Both the position numbers and the translations under genes were made by a program. The notes under the pieces were generated by a model. It saw only the letters and a program-made list of their open reading frames with translations, was not told where the DNA came from and made no database searches. From Parelaphostrongylus tenuis (taxonomy: Eukaryota; Nematoda; Chromadorea; Rhabditida; Metastrongylidae), in contig JAHQIW010005497.1 of assembly GCA_019055375.1 (NCBI GenBank), positions 170,465-234,464 on the forward strand: a stretch of 64,000 bases of DNA, read 5' to 3'. This document shows positions 1 to 13,200 of this stretch, piece after piece (position 1 is the stretch's first letter; each line of letters begins with the position of its first letter).

Positions 1-84
1 ATGTTTCTATAAGAACACTAAGTTTTCTGTTTTAGAAGTTCAAGATTCAGTGGACTTTTCCTTATCACATTTGATATCTTTCAG

Positions 85-1240
85 ATCATCAACGAAAGGA
101 AAAAGTCATAAAAGTGGAAAACACTCGAGACCATGGGAGGTGGACGACGGTGACGACTACGTGTACGACTATATTTCTTCTCCATCGGAGTCAGAGTCGT
201 CGTCGAGCGAGGAGGAATATTCACTGAGGGCATCACGTTCGTTTTCTTTTCCAAAAAGTCAATATAGTTCAAGTTGAAGACATGACCCTTGTGGCGAGTT
301 GTGGTCCTATCAATTTTGAAAGTTTTTTTTTGCTGATTTGATTGGATTTTGGCCCAACATCATTTCCGAATTGGCAAGTTGGAAGCCCAGCCAAGGCTCC
401 ATCGCCGAAATCCGTTCCTTGGGAGCGACATCTGAAGGTCTGAAAACGCCCTTGCAAGGTTACTTTCTGAAACCAAGGAATATCATAAGCACGACCAGCA
501 ATATACTATTTGGAATATGTGCTGGGGTCCGCACGACTAGTGAAGGCGGACCATCTTAGTAAGTAATAGGCTGGTGGAAAAGATTTGAGAAAATGCTTGT
601 AAAACATTTACTTATGCACCTATTACCCGAACTATATATATAATATATACATATATATATATACATATATATGTATATGATGTAGCAATATATATAACTG
701 ATGCATAATATAATATAAGCCAATAAAAACTAATTTAATAAACTTTGCCCCAAGCCAGATTGATGCGTTCCGTTCACTTGCTACCGCTGCATTTGATTCC
801 AACAGCCGTTCGTGTATCATCGGCAACCTAATTTGATCGCTGGTTAACTTCATCTTGAAATAAGTAGATAAATTATATACCAATCAACGCGGGAGAAGAC
901 GAGCTTTCAAATGAGCCCAAAACCACAAAAATGGCCTGACACTAAGAAAAGTTACAAGCATTTTTCAGAACTTTTCCCCAACCTATGAAGTGAGGTTTTT
1001 TTCAAACAGGTAACCACTGGAGAACGCTCAAGCCTACGCTTGGGTCTAGGGCAAAAAGAACTTAATGACGCCATAACTCTCCACTTGTCAAGAAATTTAT
1101 TATTTATCGTTCATTCACTAAAATGTTTGTGTTGGGAACGATCCGTTCATGCTGCAGGGCCTCATGTGTTTCTCGATGATGAACTGGATGAGGAATCTAT
1201 TGCGAATGATACTTCGTTGAACTACTCGGATGAAGATTCT
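85..1240 (+). CDS. nurf-1: nurf-1 exons 85-236 and 1158-1240: acidic N-terminal region
   Basis: Exon 85-236 encodes a basic stretch (STKGKSHKSGKHSR) followed by a strongly acidic, serine-rich tract (DDGDDY, SSPSESESSSSEEE). Exon 1158-1240 continues it (FLDDELDEESIANDTS). BPTF has an equivalent acidic segment just before its DDT domain. The first exon ends at an unusual GTTCGT donor, leaving one base that the second exon completes, so phase supports the join. Reading past this donor reaches a stop at 275. The intron between (237-1157) holds an AT microsatellite at 636-690 and a short retroelement tail-like piece near 505-560. Medium-high confidence: composition and phase fit, but acidic tracts are weakly diagnostic. 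Confidence 0.75.
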
Positions 1241-4200
1241 GTGAGTTTCACAAGTTTTATTTTTTTCCACAATGGAGAATTTCAGCTCTAATTTTCACAT
1301 GCATCCATTTTCTTTGTTGCTCCTTACACGTTTAGTGGTTGACGGTTGTACCATGTGACGTCCTAATTCAGCTTCGCCTTTGAATAGAAGTGTGTACTAA
1401 GCTTTCTTCGTGCTTTTTCGAAGAACGTGCGAGAAACCTAGTTTTCCATAAAAACTTACTATCATTTTTATGCGGAAGAGTACCAAGGGAAGTCTTGTCT
1501 TAATCTACCAGTGTAGAAGTAGAGCTAATTTCTCATAAGCTGTTGGTATTCCCTACCACTGCCCGGTTACTCGATAGTGAACCTTTCAACGATTAGACCC
1601 TAAGGAGCAATCCGACTAAACAATTTTTATGAATTAATCAACGAAACAGTGACTTTTATTAAACTGTTCGCTTAAACAGCAAAGAACACACAATCCGAAT
1701 GGATTCTGGATAACCCATACACTTGAGTTTAGATATGGCTGCACATGTTAAACTATTTAATTCCAGTTAAGGTCTTAGAGCCGGAAGTGCGAGGAAAACT
1801 AGTCCACCAGAGATACTTATCCCTGCTGTTTTTTTTTATACGGAAGAGTGTTAATAGAAAGCTTGCCTGGTTGTTTCGTTGTAGAGGTTCACCTGGGTTT
1901 AACTGCATTTATTGAAGGATAAACAGAGAATGTATACGAGAGTGTTGAGTGATATGTAAAACTTTTGACCTCAGTGGGGAATTGAACCGGCGTCTCACCT
2001 TTTCCGACTCCATGGCGAGAGTTTATCTTTTATGCACTCCTGCATGTCGGCGCATTTTTGTTAACATACTCTGTCCGCTGTTTTCAGAGGGAGTTCTTCA
2101 TATATTATGTGGTATGCTGCTCTACTGAGAACATAAACGATACATACTATTAATTAGTCGTACCAATTGTTAAATTTCATTTTGCATTAGATTCGTCCTC
2201 ATTTTTTCATGCACTGTTCTAGGGTAGAGGATTTATGGCATGATAAGCATTCAAGTACTTTGTAACATTAGAGGTTTGTTCATTTTCAGCCTGAGTGCTC
2301 TCATTTGCCGTGGATAGATTTGTCACCAGACGAAATACCACCGCTCGAACTTCCTGAAAGCAGTAAAGATATCCCTATACCTAGCGAGTATCTGATGGAT
2401 ACCGTAGAGGTGAGTTGTTTTGACTCTTCTTGTCCCTGTCTTTTCCCAGTTCTATTAATGTTATTCTTTCTCTTCTAAGGTATTGGCCATGTTGGCGACC
2501 GTTCAAGTATTTCCAATGGCTGTTGATAATTTCTCCAAAGCTATAGTACTTGACGGCTTAAAGTAGTTCAGGCTTTGCCTTGTCTCTCTAAAGACTTGAG
2601 TGAACAAATTCTGATACGTACGAAATAGCCAATATTAGGGAAAGAGACAGTGACTTAAGAGAGTTGTCTTGCTATCTGAAATCCTTCTCGTTCGCTTTGC
2701 TGTTGGAGACACCTATCAAAATGGCCAAAAAGCACAAGAAAAAATTGCGGTATTTTACCTAGAAAATGGGATGAATTTAAATTGTATCTTCGATGGAACA
2801 AGGTGTTTTGTATTTTGCTCGTAATCCCGTCTATCTGACTTCCCTCTAGCGCCATGAAGTTTGCTGTGAGCCAAGATATTTGTTGAAAGTTGAAAAAAAA
2901 TTGAAGTTATTGGTATGTTAAAGGTCTTCTGTGATTGACACTGTATCCGTTGTGAACTATTCGAACCCCAGGCGCGGTTGAACCTGCGCTTTCACTTTTA
3001 CCGGGGCGATGTCAGCTTGCTTGGGTTAATGCCCATATGTGCTTTTACCAGACCAAATTCATTAGCTGTTGGTTCTGACAGCTTCAAGTCTTGCTCGAAC
3101 ACAAGTGCTAACAAAGCGGTGGCCCTCATGGTTCAATAGTATTGCTGTCCCTCGGTGTGGATGAAACGTTGGTTCAACTCCGCCTAAGGTCGAAAGTTTT
3201 GGTTATATAATCACAGTGTCTTAACGATGCTAAATGGTAGAAAAGTGGAGATTTTTGTGGTATTTAGATCCGTTGCTTTTCGATGCCCTACATTTTTTCA
3301 GCTTTATGAACTTTTGCGCAGTTATTGGCGAACATTGCGGTTGTCGCCTTTCATCTTCGAAGATTTCTGTGCTGCTTTATGCTCTCCGGAGAACTCGCGT
3401 TTGTTGTCTGAAATTCACATCGTTCTTCTAAGGATGAGTTTCAAAAATGATGATGAAGAGCAAGTGAGTTGTAATCATATCTCTTCTGAGTGAACATTTG
3501 GATATTTTATGGCTCAATTATCCACTAATTTGATCGGATATGTTTGTGAACAGTTGATTTGATAGACTAGGATCTTGAGTGTTATGCAGACTTTGAACCT
3601 CTTACAGGAGCTTAACCGCGTTTCACTCTTATAGGGACGCCCGCCAACGATGAGACGCGGGTTCAACTCCCGCCTGAGGTTCTGAGTTTTGCATATCACC
3701 CGACGTTCTTGTATATACAGTTGTGACATCATATCAATGCTAAATCACTGGAAGAATGAAGAAATTTTTTATATCGCATTTGTCTATATCTGAGAGAATT
3801 GAGTAGTTAGCAAGAAAAGGCCTCAGGCGGAATTGAACCGCACATTCCATTCATACCGGGCGCGCTGCTATCACTACACCACGAAGCACATTTTCCTACT
3901 TGTCACACGGGTTTAATTCCGGCTGAGGCCGTCTTTTTGCTCAACCACTCAGTTCTCTTCCGTATATATGAAAGATAATAACACTGCCAAAAATGCCAGT
4001 AAAAATAATAGAACTTTGGAGTGTCGCGTTTGTTTATAATTTTCCTTTAGATTCACTTTTCTGGAAATGATACTAAAATGCATATAATATTATCACTGCC
4101 TGCTTGGAGCCTATGACTTACGCTGAGGTTCTTTTTTGCTTATTTTGTTTTATGGATCATCGCCTTTTCTTTTCATGAGTTCATTCTGATTTTGCTGTTC

Positions 4201-7200
4201 ATAGGTACTCAGGCAGTACCTTTTCCTGTGATCCAAATGTTCCACCTGAGGTTATGGAAGCTGTCCAGACGTTCAAACTATCCATTTGTCGGATTTTTCT
4301 GTGCGATTAGTACTCATCACATTTCTTAGTTATCGTTTTCTTTACTCTAATGAGTACAAGAGGGTTATTGTGGCCAACAATGGACGAATAGAGGTAAGTT
4401 ATCCGTTCTCTAAAATCATATAATTCAGGATCTTTTAGAAAGTAGTTACCTCTGAGTAACTGTTTAGCATGAAGAAAACTTGTCGTTCGTGCAATAAAGG
4501 TGGTGATTTGCTCATGTGCAGTACATGTGAAGCGGTTTTTCCATCCTACCTGCATTAGTGTTGAATCGAAATCGTCCTGAGTGGATTTGTGAACTCTGTG
4601 AAAAGAATAAGGTATAATTTTTATCCCTCATATCACCTGTTTACGATGGTACCATGGATATTTGAAATTTAGGTGAGGGGAGTACAAGATTGTTTTACCG
4701 CTGGGACGAATCTCTAACTAGGCAACCACTGCGAATGGAGCCTATTGGCAGAGATCGTCATGGCAGATTTTACTGGTTTGGTCGTGAGACGAATATTTGT
4801 GTGAAGTCGATAGCGTGGCTCTTTTTTTTCTATCACTGTAGGATATCGACAGAGAGTCATGCTTTTCCTTGACTCTACCGTCCTAAATCGTCAGAGTTTG
4901 CATGCCTAATGGTTTGTCGCTTTTTTCTGAATGCCTATAGCTTCTTATAGTACGGCACTTTACGGCTTTCCAATTCGTTTATCGTCTTTAGAGACCAATT
5001 TGAACGGCGATATCTCATATTATATCAAGATTGTTCAATAAAGGCGCTTATGGGACAGTGGTAAGAGTGCTTCGACGCGCAAGTGATCGATGACACAGAT
5101 CCTGCGGTTGAAGCTCACCTAACTTTCCATCCCTCTAGGATTGAAGAGTTGATGGCAGAATCGTCTGAAAGTACAGTTGTACCGATTTTGATTCGTCGGT
5201 AGGCTACTGCGAGTTTTTTGGAGAGTCCACGTATGCATTCAGTGATCTCAAACGATGCCTGATGACGTTGAATGCATGGCATATACCTGAGGAATTGATC
5301 AACCGAGTGCTTCAGCCTGTATCATTTGATATATAAGAAAAGCAAGAAATCGTTGTGTTAAGCTTTTGACTATCTCTTGTACTTTCTGCCAACCTAATTA
5401 ACTGTGGTAATTTGTAGTTCATTTGGTTCACATCACTCGGATGTGCAGCTCTAAACTCAATTTGATGTTTCCTATATTCCTAAGAGAATTGAGTGATGAG
5501 CAAAAACACGACCTCAGGCGGGAATCGGACCCACGTTTCATCCTATCCGGGGACGAAATGTCATAACATAACATCATAACAGTGCGAAATGCACTGAAAA
5601 TACTATCAGTTTCAATTTGATGTCCTTCAAAGATCGTTTAATAGGCTAGATTGTTGGTGATTTTCAATGCTCTGTACTTTTGTTCTGCACTGAGGCTACT
5701 GTTTCGATGGTTTTACTTCTATGATCTAATTAAATTGTATGTTTTCAGACATAACATAGATGAATCTGACTTACGATATTACTCTACTGCTCCTCAGTTC
5801 TATCAGCTTGTTAAACGTATGGATCCGTCCTACTTTGAATTCAATTTGTGTAATGTGTTCTTCCAAAAACTGAGCGATATACTGGAGCAGGTGATGCTTT
5901 GTTTACCACTCTTCGTACATTTGACTTTCTATCGTCTAGTATCATTCAGATGTCGGTGACTCTGGAGTTATCATCAGATCGAAGAGATACTTTGTATCGT
6001 GATAATTACAAAGCGGCGAAACCCCTACCGGCCGAGGTGTACTTGCAGCAAAATAACAGTAGGAATTCCATCGATTTCTTCTGGGGCTGTTTTAATTGTT
6101 ATTTTTGACCTGCTGGTGAATGCAGTTTTCGCTATGGACTTTTTTAGTGCGATTGATGGCAGATATCTTGGCCATGGAGAGGAATGAGATGGCGAGTCGA
6201 CAAGATTTTAAAGAGGAATCGGATCTAGAGGAGGCATTCTTTCCTCATTACTATTTGTGCGAATGCTACGGAATATAGTTAACCTTTTTAGAAACCTTTT
6301 TACCGATCTCATTAATTGTTTTCAAAACAATGTTAGGATTTTCTAACGGAAGTCTTGTGAACAACTTTTGGAGCGGAAACATGAATGGTACGTCTACTGG
6401 TCGAGTTGTTGATTTTATTTCAACATTTCAAGCATATGCCTTTTATTCGAAGGATTTTCAAACCCTCAATAGGACTTTGATGCGCGAATTTCCCCAGATT
6501 TGTTTTAAAAGCCTTCTACGAAGTTTGGGATCGCGTGTTACTGGTATACGTATCCTTCGACGGTTTCGCGACTCATCAGCACCACGCGCTCCATATTAAG
6601 AGTAGTAAAGGGTGAACATGCCACAGTGCTCGACAAGCGAAATACCGCATGTCGGACCGTCTTCTTTCTAATTGGTATCTTACAGCTGTTTTCATATAAA
6701 CATCGCCTTCTATCCGATTGATAGTTGAAGCTCTCCATATACGTGTATACACATGTGTACATACGTATATACATGCACATACATAAGTATATGTACATAT
6801 GTGTACACATTATAGCGTATTTGTATGTATATGTGCACTTAAATATACATATGTATCTCCATGGACTGTGGCACGTGCTCCTTTTTTGCTACACATCAGT
6901 ATGAGGCGTGTGATACCAATGATACGGGCGAAACTCGTCGAAAACGTACGTATATCACTAACATGCAGACACCAAACTTCGTGAAAGGCTCATTAAAAAG
7001 TCTGTGGAAATATATGTTTCAAACATAAGTCCAATCTCGAGTGGCTTATAGACTGTAAACCTTGGGGGGGGGGTGTCTGAACCAGCGTCTCACCCTTTTT
7101 GCGAGTTGTGGTAGTGCAGTGATCAGCACTCGCTCGTGGGAAATAGTGAGACGCGGGTTCGAATCCCACCCAAAGTTCAAAGTTTTGCCATATTTTTCGA

Positions 7201-10200
7201 ACGTCACTGGATATGCAGTTATAACGTCGTATCACTGCAACAAACGCTGAACTAAAGAATTTTTGTCCAGCTCTAAATCGATCTTCCTTCTGTTGTCAAG
7301 AAAAAGTTGCTCGCACAGTCGATAAAAATCCAACTTTTATGTCAGTTTACTGCATCAGTAAACTCATATTTCCACTGCTAATTAAGGCCTGTAACTAGTT
7401 TTTTTTTATACAATTTCTATAAATTCTTCATGTTGCTTTTACACCGTAGTACTGGAGGTCAACTCACGACAGACCCTGAGTGTCATAGTTGTTGAGTCCT
7501 CATAGAAAGAATTCTGAAACCTTATAGGAACATGCGACCTCCAATACTCTAAGTGCTCACAAAAATTATACGTTCATATCATGAAGAAACAAGAGCTTAT
7601 TGAGAGGCTTCCCACGAAATGTTTTTTGTTTTAGAAAATGAGTTGCTGCAAGCTAAATTGTCGGAAAGTGAAGAGTGCCCTTCAAAATTGTTTCGCATGG
7701 GTTGCACGCCTAATGACACGGCATTCACGTGGGTTGAAAATTGATTAGATGATCTCTTCTATCAATGTTTAATTTGTGTTTGTTTTAGTAAATACATAAA
7801 CTTTTACGTTGATCATAAATTTGGTGAACACCCAGTGACAAGAAAAAAGATGATCGACAAGAAGAAGTATTTGTGCTCAAAATTTTCTTTGATGGAAGAT
7901 GGAGAATGGGCTTTCGAGGTAGATTCAGAGTTTCTTTTTATGCAGCTATGATCTTGAGATGTATTGTGATAAGTGTTTAATGATCTCTACGGCGGTATAG
8001 TACTGTTGTTCTATTGGGTCGGCAAGAAAATTTCTAAATTTTTTATTTTTGTTGATTATTTTTCGTCATTTAAGTGTTTTTTTTTTCCATCGTTTTCGAG
8101 CAGCTTCTTGAGGTTATTTTGATATAAAACACTTGTACATTTATTCTGAGATGGAATCGTCCCAAGAGCTAAACGATTGTTGATGCGGCACGAGCATAGT
8201 CTGGGTTCAGATGCTCCTTTGGCACGCCACGAAACTCGTATAGCATCAACAATCGTTTTTCTCTCGGGATAAATTTCATCCTCAAAACAAAGATTACAAG
8301 TGTTCACATATCAAAATAAACTCAGGAAGATGCTCTAAGCGATAATAAAAAACAAACTTAAAGGATGAAAAATTAATCAACAAAAACGAAAATGTCCGGA
8401 AAATTTTTTTGCCAACCTGATACTATCGTTATAAGGATATGATATGTTTTGAGCCGATAGGTCTAGTGCTATATAGGCGCCTATTTCGTCCTATTGGGAC
8501 TCATCAGTAGCTCCTTCCCTCGGTTCCGTCGATCCCTTGAGGTTAAATAATCTTCTAAAGGAATCGACGCCCGAGTAAAAAACTAAGCATCCCAAGTCGG
8601 TTGATGGTATTACCTGACTTTGTGGTGACCGGCAGTCGAGCTTGCGGCTTTTAAAATGAAGCGGAAGTATCTATCGTTATATATTTTTTATTCTGCATGG
8701 TCCGTTAATGTGCTTCGTGCGGATCCTTGCATTTCTGGCTTTCGATTTATTTTACCTGCATTCTTCGTCTCAGATGTATTCAAACATGTCACGTTTTGTT
8801 CCAATTGCTGTTTGAGAGTTCCGACTTCATAGATGAAGTGTAATGGTGGTCATGCAATCAATCACCTTGGGATGTTTAGAACTCGAAGGTACATGATCTA
8901 GGGTGTTCAGTAAGGTGGATCGAACCATTGCGTTGCTTTCTCATGGCTTGTATCATAAACCATTCTGCTACCATTTTGCTTTTTTGTTACATAATTGACG
9001 AAATGAACGCATTCGTCCCGAAGCTAATATTATTGTATAGGCACTTGGTTCTGCGCACACTTTTCGTCAGGCGCACTATCTAAAGGAAAATTATGTAGAA
9101 GTAATATTGTGCGCATATAACCTTTTTCTGTGGAATATAGCATAGCAAGAGTGTAATATTCCTTTCCGTTATAGAACAATAAACACTAATTATTCGGTAA
9201 TTAGAAGATTTGGGCAGTTCTGAATCAGAGAGGATTGTAGAAGAGACAGCTTTGTCGTTCTCTCGGTATGAATGAGAAATGCGTGAAGCTCTCGGCGTTA
9301 ATCATTCTTGAAGGATACATCGTGCATTGGACTTCACCAAGCATAGTTCGAAGTGATTTAATGCATATCTTGCCTTAACAATGATTCACGACGATCTACT
9401 GATGTGTATACAGTAATGCTATTGTCCTGGACAAGTTAGATACCAATTTGCTAACCTCAGATTGATGGAAGCTTGGCTTGGTGAGCCTTGCGAACGGGAT
9501 CAAATCGTTCTCCACTTGTATATCGTGGAGAACCTCTAATTCCTGTGTCACATGCGCTCTTGTGAATAAGAAGTATCTCATTATTCAATATGCTTTATTA
9601 TGGTTCAATTCAAAGTGCAATCACATTGTCAGCAACATTAGGGATGTTTTGAGGCTTATATTGAATCTTTTTCAGTAAGCTAGTTTTTCATTCCGCTGCT
9701 GTAATAGATCCCTGCTCAAAAGCAATAATAATCTGATAAAACGATCATATGTTTTGAGCCTTTTTATGTGGTCTTTAATGGCACTTGTACAGTACTAGAT
9801 AGGCTTGTTTCGCTCTTCCAGGCTCATCAGTAGTACGATGCTCTTCGATTCAGTGGATCCGAGCGGATACACCCCCACTTATAAAGTAATAATGACAAAC
9901 AGCCGAGCTTGTGGATGTTGAATTAACCTGCTCTTATAGACCTTCAAAAAAAACAGTAATAATCGTAATATTATATAATGTTTTGAGCATCCTTATGTAG
10001 TGTGGTATGGCTCTCACGTAGTGGCTACTTTATAACCAAATCAACACCTGACGAGCTTTTTCGTGAAGAGGCTTTTTGCTTATGAATAAGTGCACAGGAC
10101 GCCGTTTTTGCTTCGATCTCTTCCATTTTGATGCATTTTTGATATTAGTTATTGAATGGATACACATAATGGGGCAAACGAAGCCCTGGAACTCTTTGAA

Positions 10201-13200
10201 TTCAAATGAGCAATATGCTACGCACGTGGTCCACTTTGCGGTCAGCAGAAACATCGCTCACTCGGTTTCACATCGGATATGGCAACATCGCAGGCCCATT
10301 TCCTTTTCTTTTCTTGCAGCGCAAGCAGTTTTTGAGACAGTTTTTGTCACGAATCAGGAATATGTTAGTGATCGCTATCATTCAGATGCGTGTGGCGCAG
10401 TGGTTTGAGGTGACTCAGCAACACACAAGTGGTTGAGTAGTTGATGGTCAATGATTCGATCCTGCGCTCAAGACTCACTAAGCCTCTATCCCTACGGGGT
10501 CGGTTAATTCGTGCCGTGCTTGACTGAGAGGGATGTCAGCATTGACTTGATACATCGCTAGGCCACAGTTAGTCGTTTAAAAAGCCAGATATTCATCTAA
10601 TCACCTTAAACGGTGGTTCATGTGACGAATTCAAGGTGCATCCTAGGACTCGTTAACACCGAGACCTTTTCAAACAATACTCTTATTTTGTTTGTTTTCT
10701 ATCTTTTATTGCTATCACGTTAATCCAAGTTTTTACTTGCAGTGGTCGCTAGCAAAGGGACATAATTTGTACGGCAGTGAGAGGCTCCAGACCCTCTATA
10801 TTGCTTGGACAATTGGAAAGCTACTGAGAAAAATTCCTGTTGATCTAATGCAGCGCAAATGGCGTGATGCGTTGCCTTCCTTCAAAAAGGTTTGTAAATT
10901 ATCGTTCAGTCTACTAACAATTTAGAATTTTTATCACTTTCGCTTTAATTCTGTCATTAGTGATTCATATCATGATGTTTGAAGGATTTCATGAGTCAAT
11001 TTAAGGAATTAGAATCTCCTGCAACATCATGGGTGAAATTAAAAGATCTTCTTCTTCGTCTGGAGTGTGGTATGCGACGTACATTGTTTTTGCCACAATG
11101 GTGGAATAATCTTGGACATACAAGACTTACACGAACCACAGTGGAGGATCGAGAGCGTTTGATGAAGGAAGCGCAACGGAGGAAGAAGGACGAAGAGTAA
11201 TTTTCTCTTCCACTGATTTATATCTTCATATTTGTTCACGCCATTTATTGTTTACAGGAAGCTCTCGATGTTTTTGATGAAGATATCGTCGTTGTTAAAC
11301 ATACAAAATTCCCTCAGGGAATCAGCAGGGAGTTAACGAGGATGCGGGTATGTGTCTTTGCTATAAGATGACTCTCTTTTGTATATCTGTTAGTTGATAT
11401 TTGGAATCATACCTTTCATGCCAATATGGCCGATCATGTTATTTGTGCCAACAGGACGAGAAGTATCGTCTCTATGGTCGGGGCGATTTAGGTGGTTGGA
11501 TATGGATATCACGGACTTTAGTTAGGGATATTCGTGTCAAACCCGAAGAGGTAATTCTATTGTACAATCTTCATTATTAATCATACCTCTCCTCTCTTCA
11601 CTATCAGTGTTGATAGCAAAGAGTGATTCTTAGGAGGAAATTACAAAGCGAAAGAGTAGACGTCTTGAGACGATAGTCTCTCGTCTAATGGATTGGCGCT
11701 TGGCACAGGAGATGAAAGGACAAGATCAAAAAAGCGGCCAATGCCATCCTCCTGGCTGTCGCTCAGACAGTGCTATGAGGTATTTATGATTGTTTTTAAA
11801 AGTGTGTTTGCTTGTGTACTAACAACGCCAGTTTACTAACAGTAAGGCATGTCTGTTTAAGTGATACAACGACAGATCATCAATCTTGTTATTCACAAGA
11901 TGGTCGAAGAAGGGAATTGGATGTTGATGACCGCGACTTCTCACCACCTCCAGACGAGCTGGAGGGTTAGTTCGTATCTAGATAGTTTCTAACAAATTGC
12001 ATACGGTATTCACGTACAAATTTTTAGCCTCATCAGTAAATACTTCGCGAATAGTCAAGGCATTCGATCAATCTAAAGTCCCCACAATTCGTAAAGGAGT
12101 GTTGGGAGAAGATTTACCCTGGCCTTTGCCCGATGTTAACAAATTTGTGTCACGAGGATCGAAGCGTACTAGCATTTTTGTGATACCTCAAATGTGAGTT
12201 GGGAGAGAAAACTCATCGGCGGCACTGCCTTCTCGTGTTATTTCAATTGATCGTTTAGAACATTGCGACAATTGGCTAAGACTGGAGGTCGTAAGGCTAT
12301 CTACATACCCAGTTTCTCATCATCAGCTAAAGGCAATCTGCAGTATTGGAACTATCCGGCGCCTCGTCCTTGCTTCGACTTATGTTGGAGGTGTAATAGA
12401 TTAGATTGGTAAAGTCCGCAAACTGTATTCAATAGCGTCTATTTTTTATAGATGGCTCACTGCAAACTGCAAGTCATTACAGTCTGTAGCTCTACAGCTG
12501 CGGATTTTGTGGGCATCGGTCCGATGGATGGATATGAAACCTGAGGACGACGTTAGTGTTTTATACTCGTTCATATACTTGTTTGACATGTTTGTACTTT
12601 TTCCATGTTGCTTTTCGGTAATTCTATCGACTTGGAATGATTTCAATAACGGTCGATATCTTTTGATACAGCAATGATGGTAGTGGATCTATTGTACCGA
12701 TGTAGTGTAGGGAAATGTCATTTTCCACAATGGATTCTCTCCAGAATTGTTTTTTCAACATTCAGACGAAATTTTCTAGTAATTTTGACAGCAGCTTTGT
12801 TTGGTTAATGAGCTTTGTTTTTGACTGGTAATGCGCTTGGTGAAAGCAGTGGCTGAGCAGTCAGTGATGCAGACTAACAAAAGTCGAGGTGCTAGTTCGA
12901 CTCTCCTCTCAAAACCCTCTGCAGCCATTCAGCGAATCGTTATAGTTCGGGTTCGTCAAAGATCACAAGATTTGCCCACCAACGTTCTACGCCATTCATG
13001 AAGATGAAATCCTCAAGGAGCAATTGCTACAACAGGCCAAATGTTTGGAGGACCTTCAGGCGAGGAAACTAATTGATTGCTAGAAGTACTAATGATGCAG
13101 TTCATTTGAGCATAACGTTGGTTCTAAACTTTCTTGGCTCTGCAAGTATTTTCAGAATCAGAAAATTGCCACCAGACTTGTTTGAGGCCAGATCAGTTCT

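Noticed and set aside
5140..5335. Possible nurf-1 exon (EELMAESSES, CEFFGESTYAFSDLKR)
   Set aside because: It coincides with the body and tail of a SINE family-1 copy; the openness is accidental.
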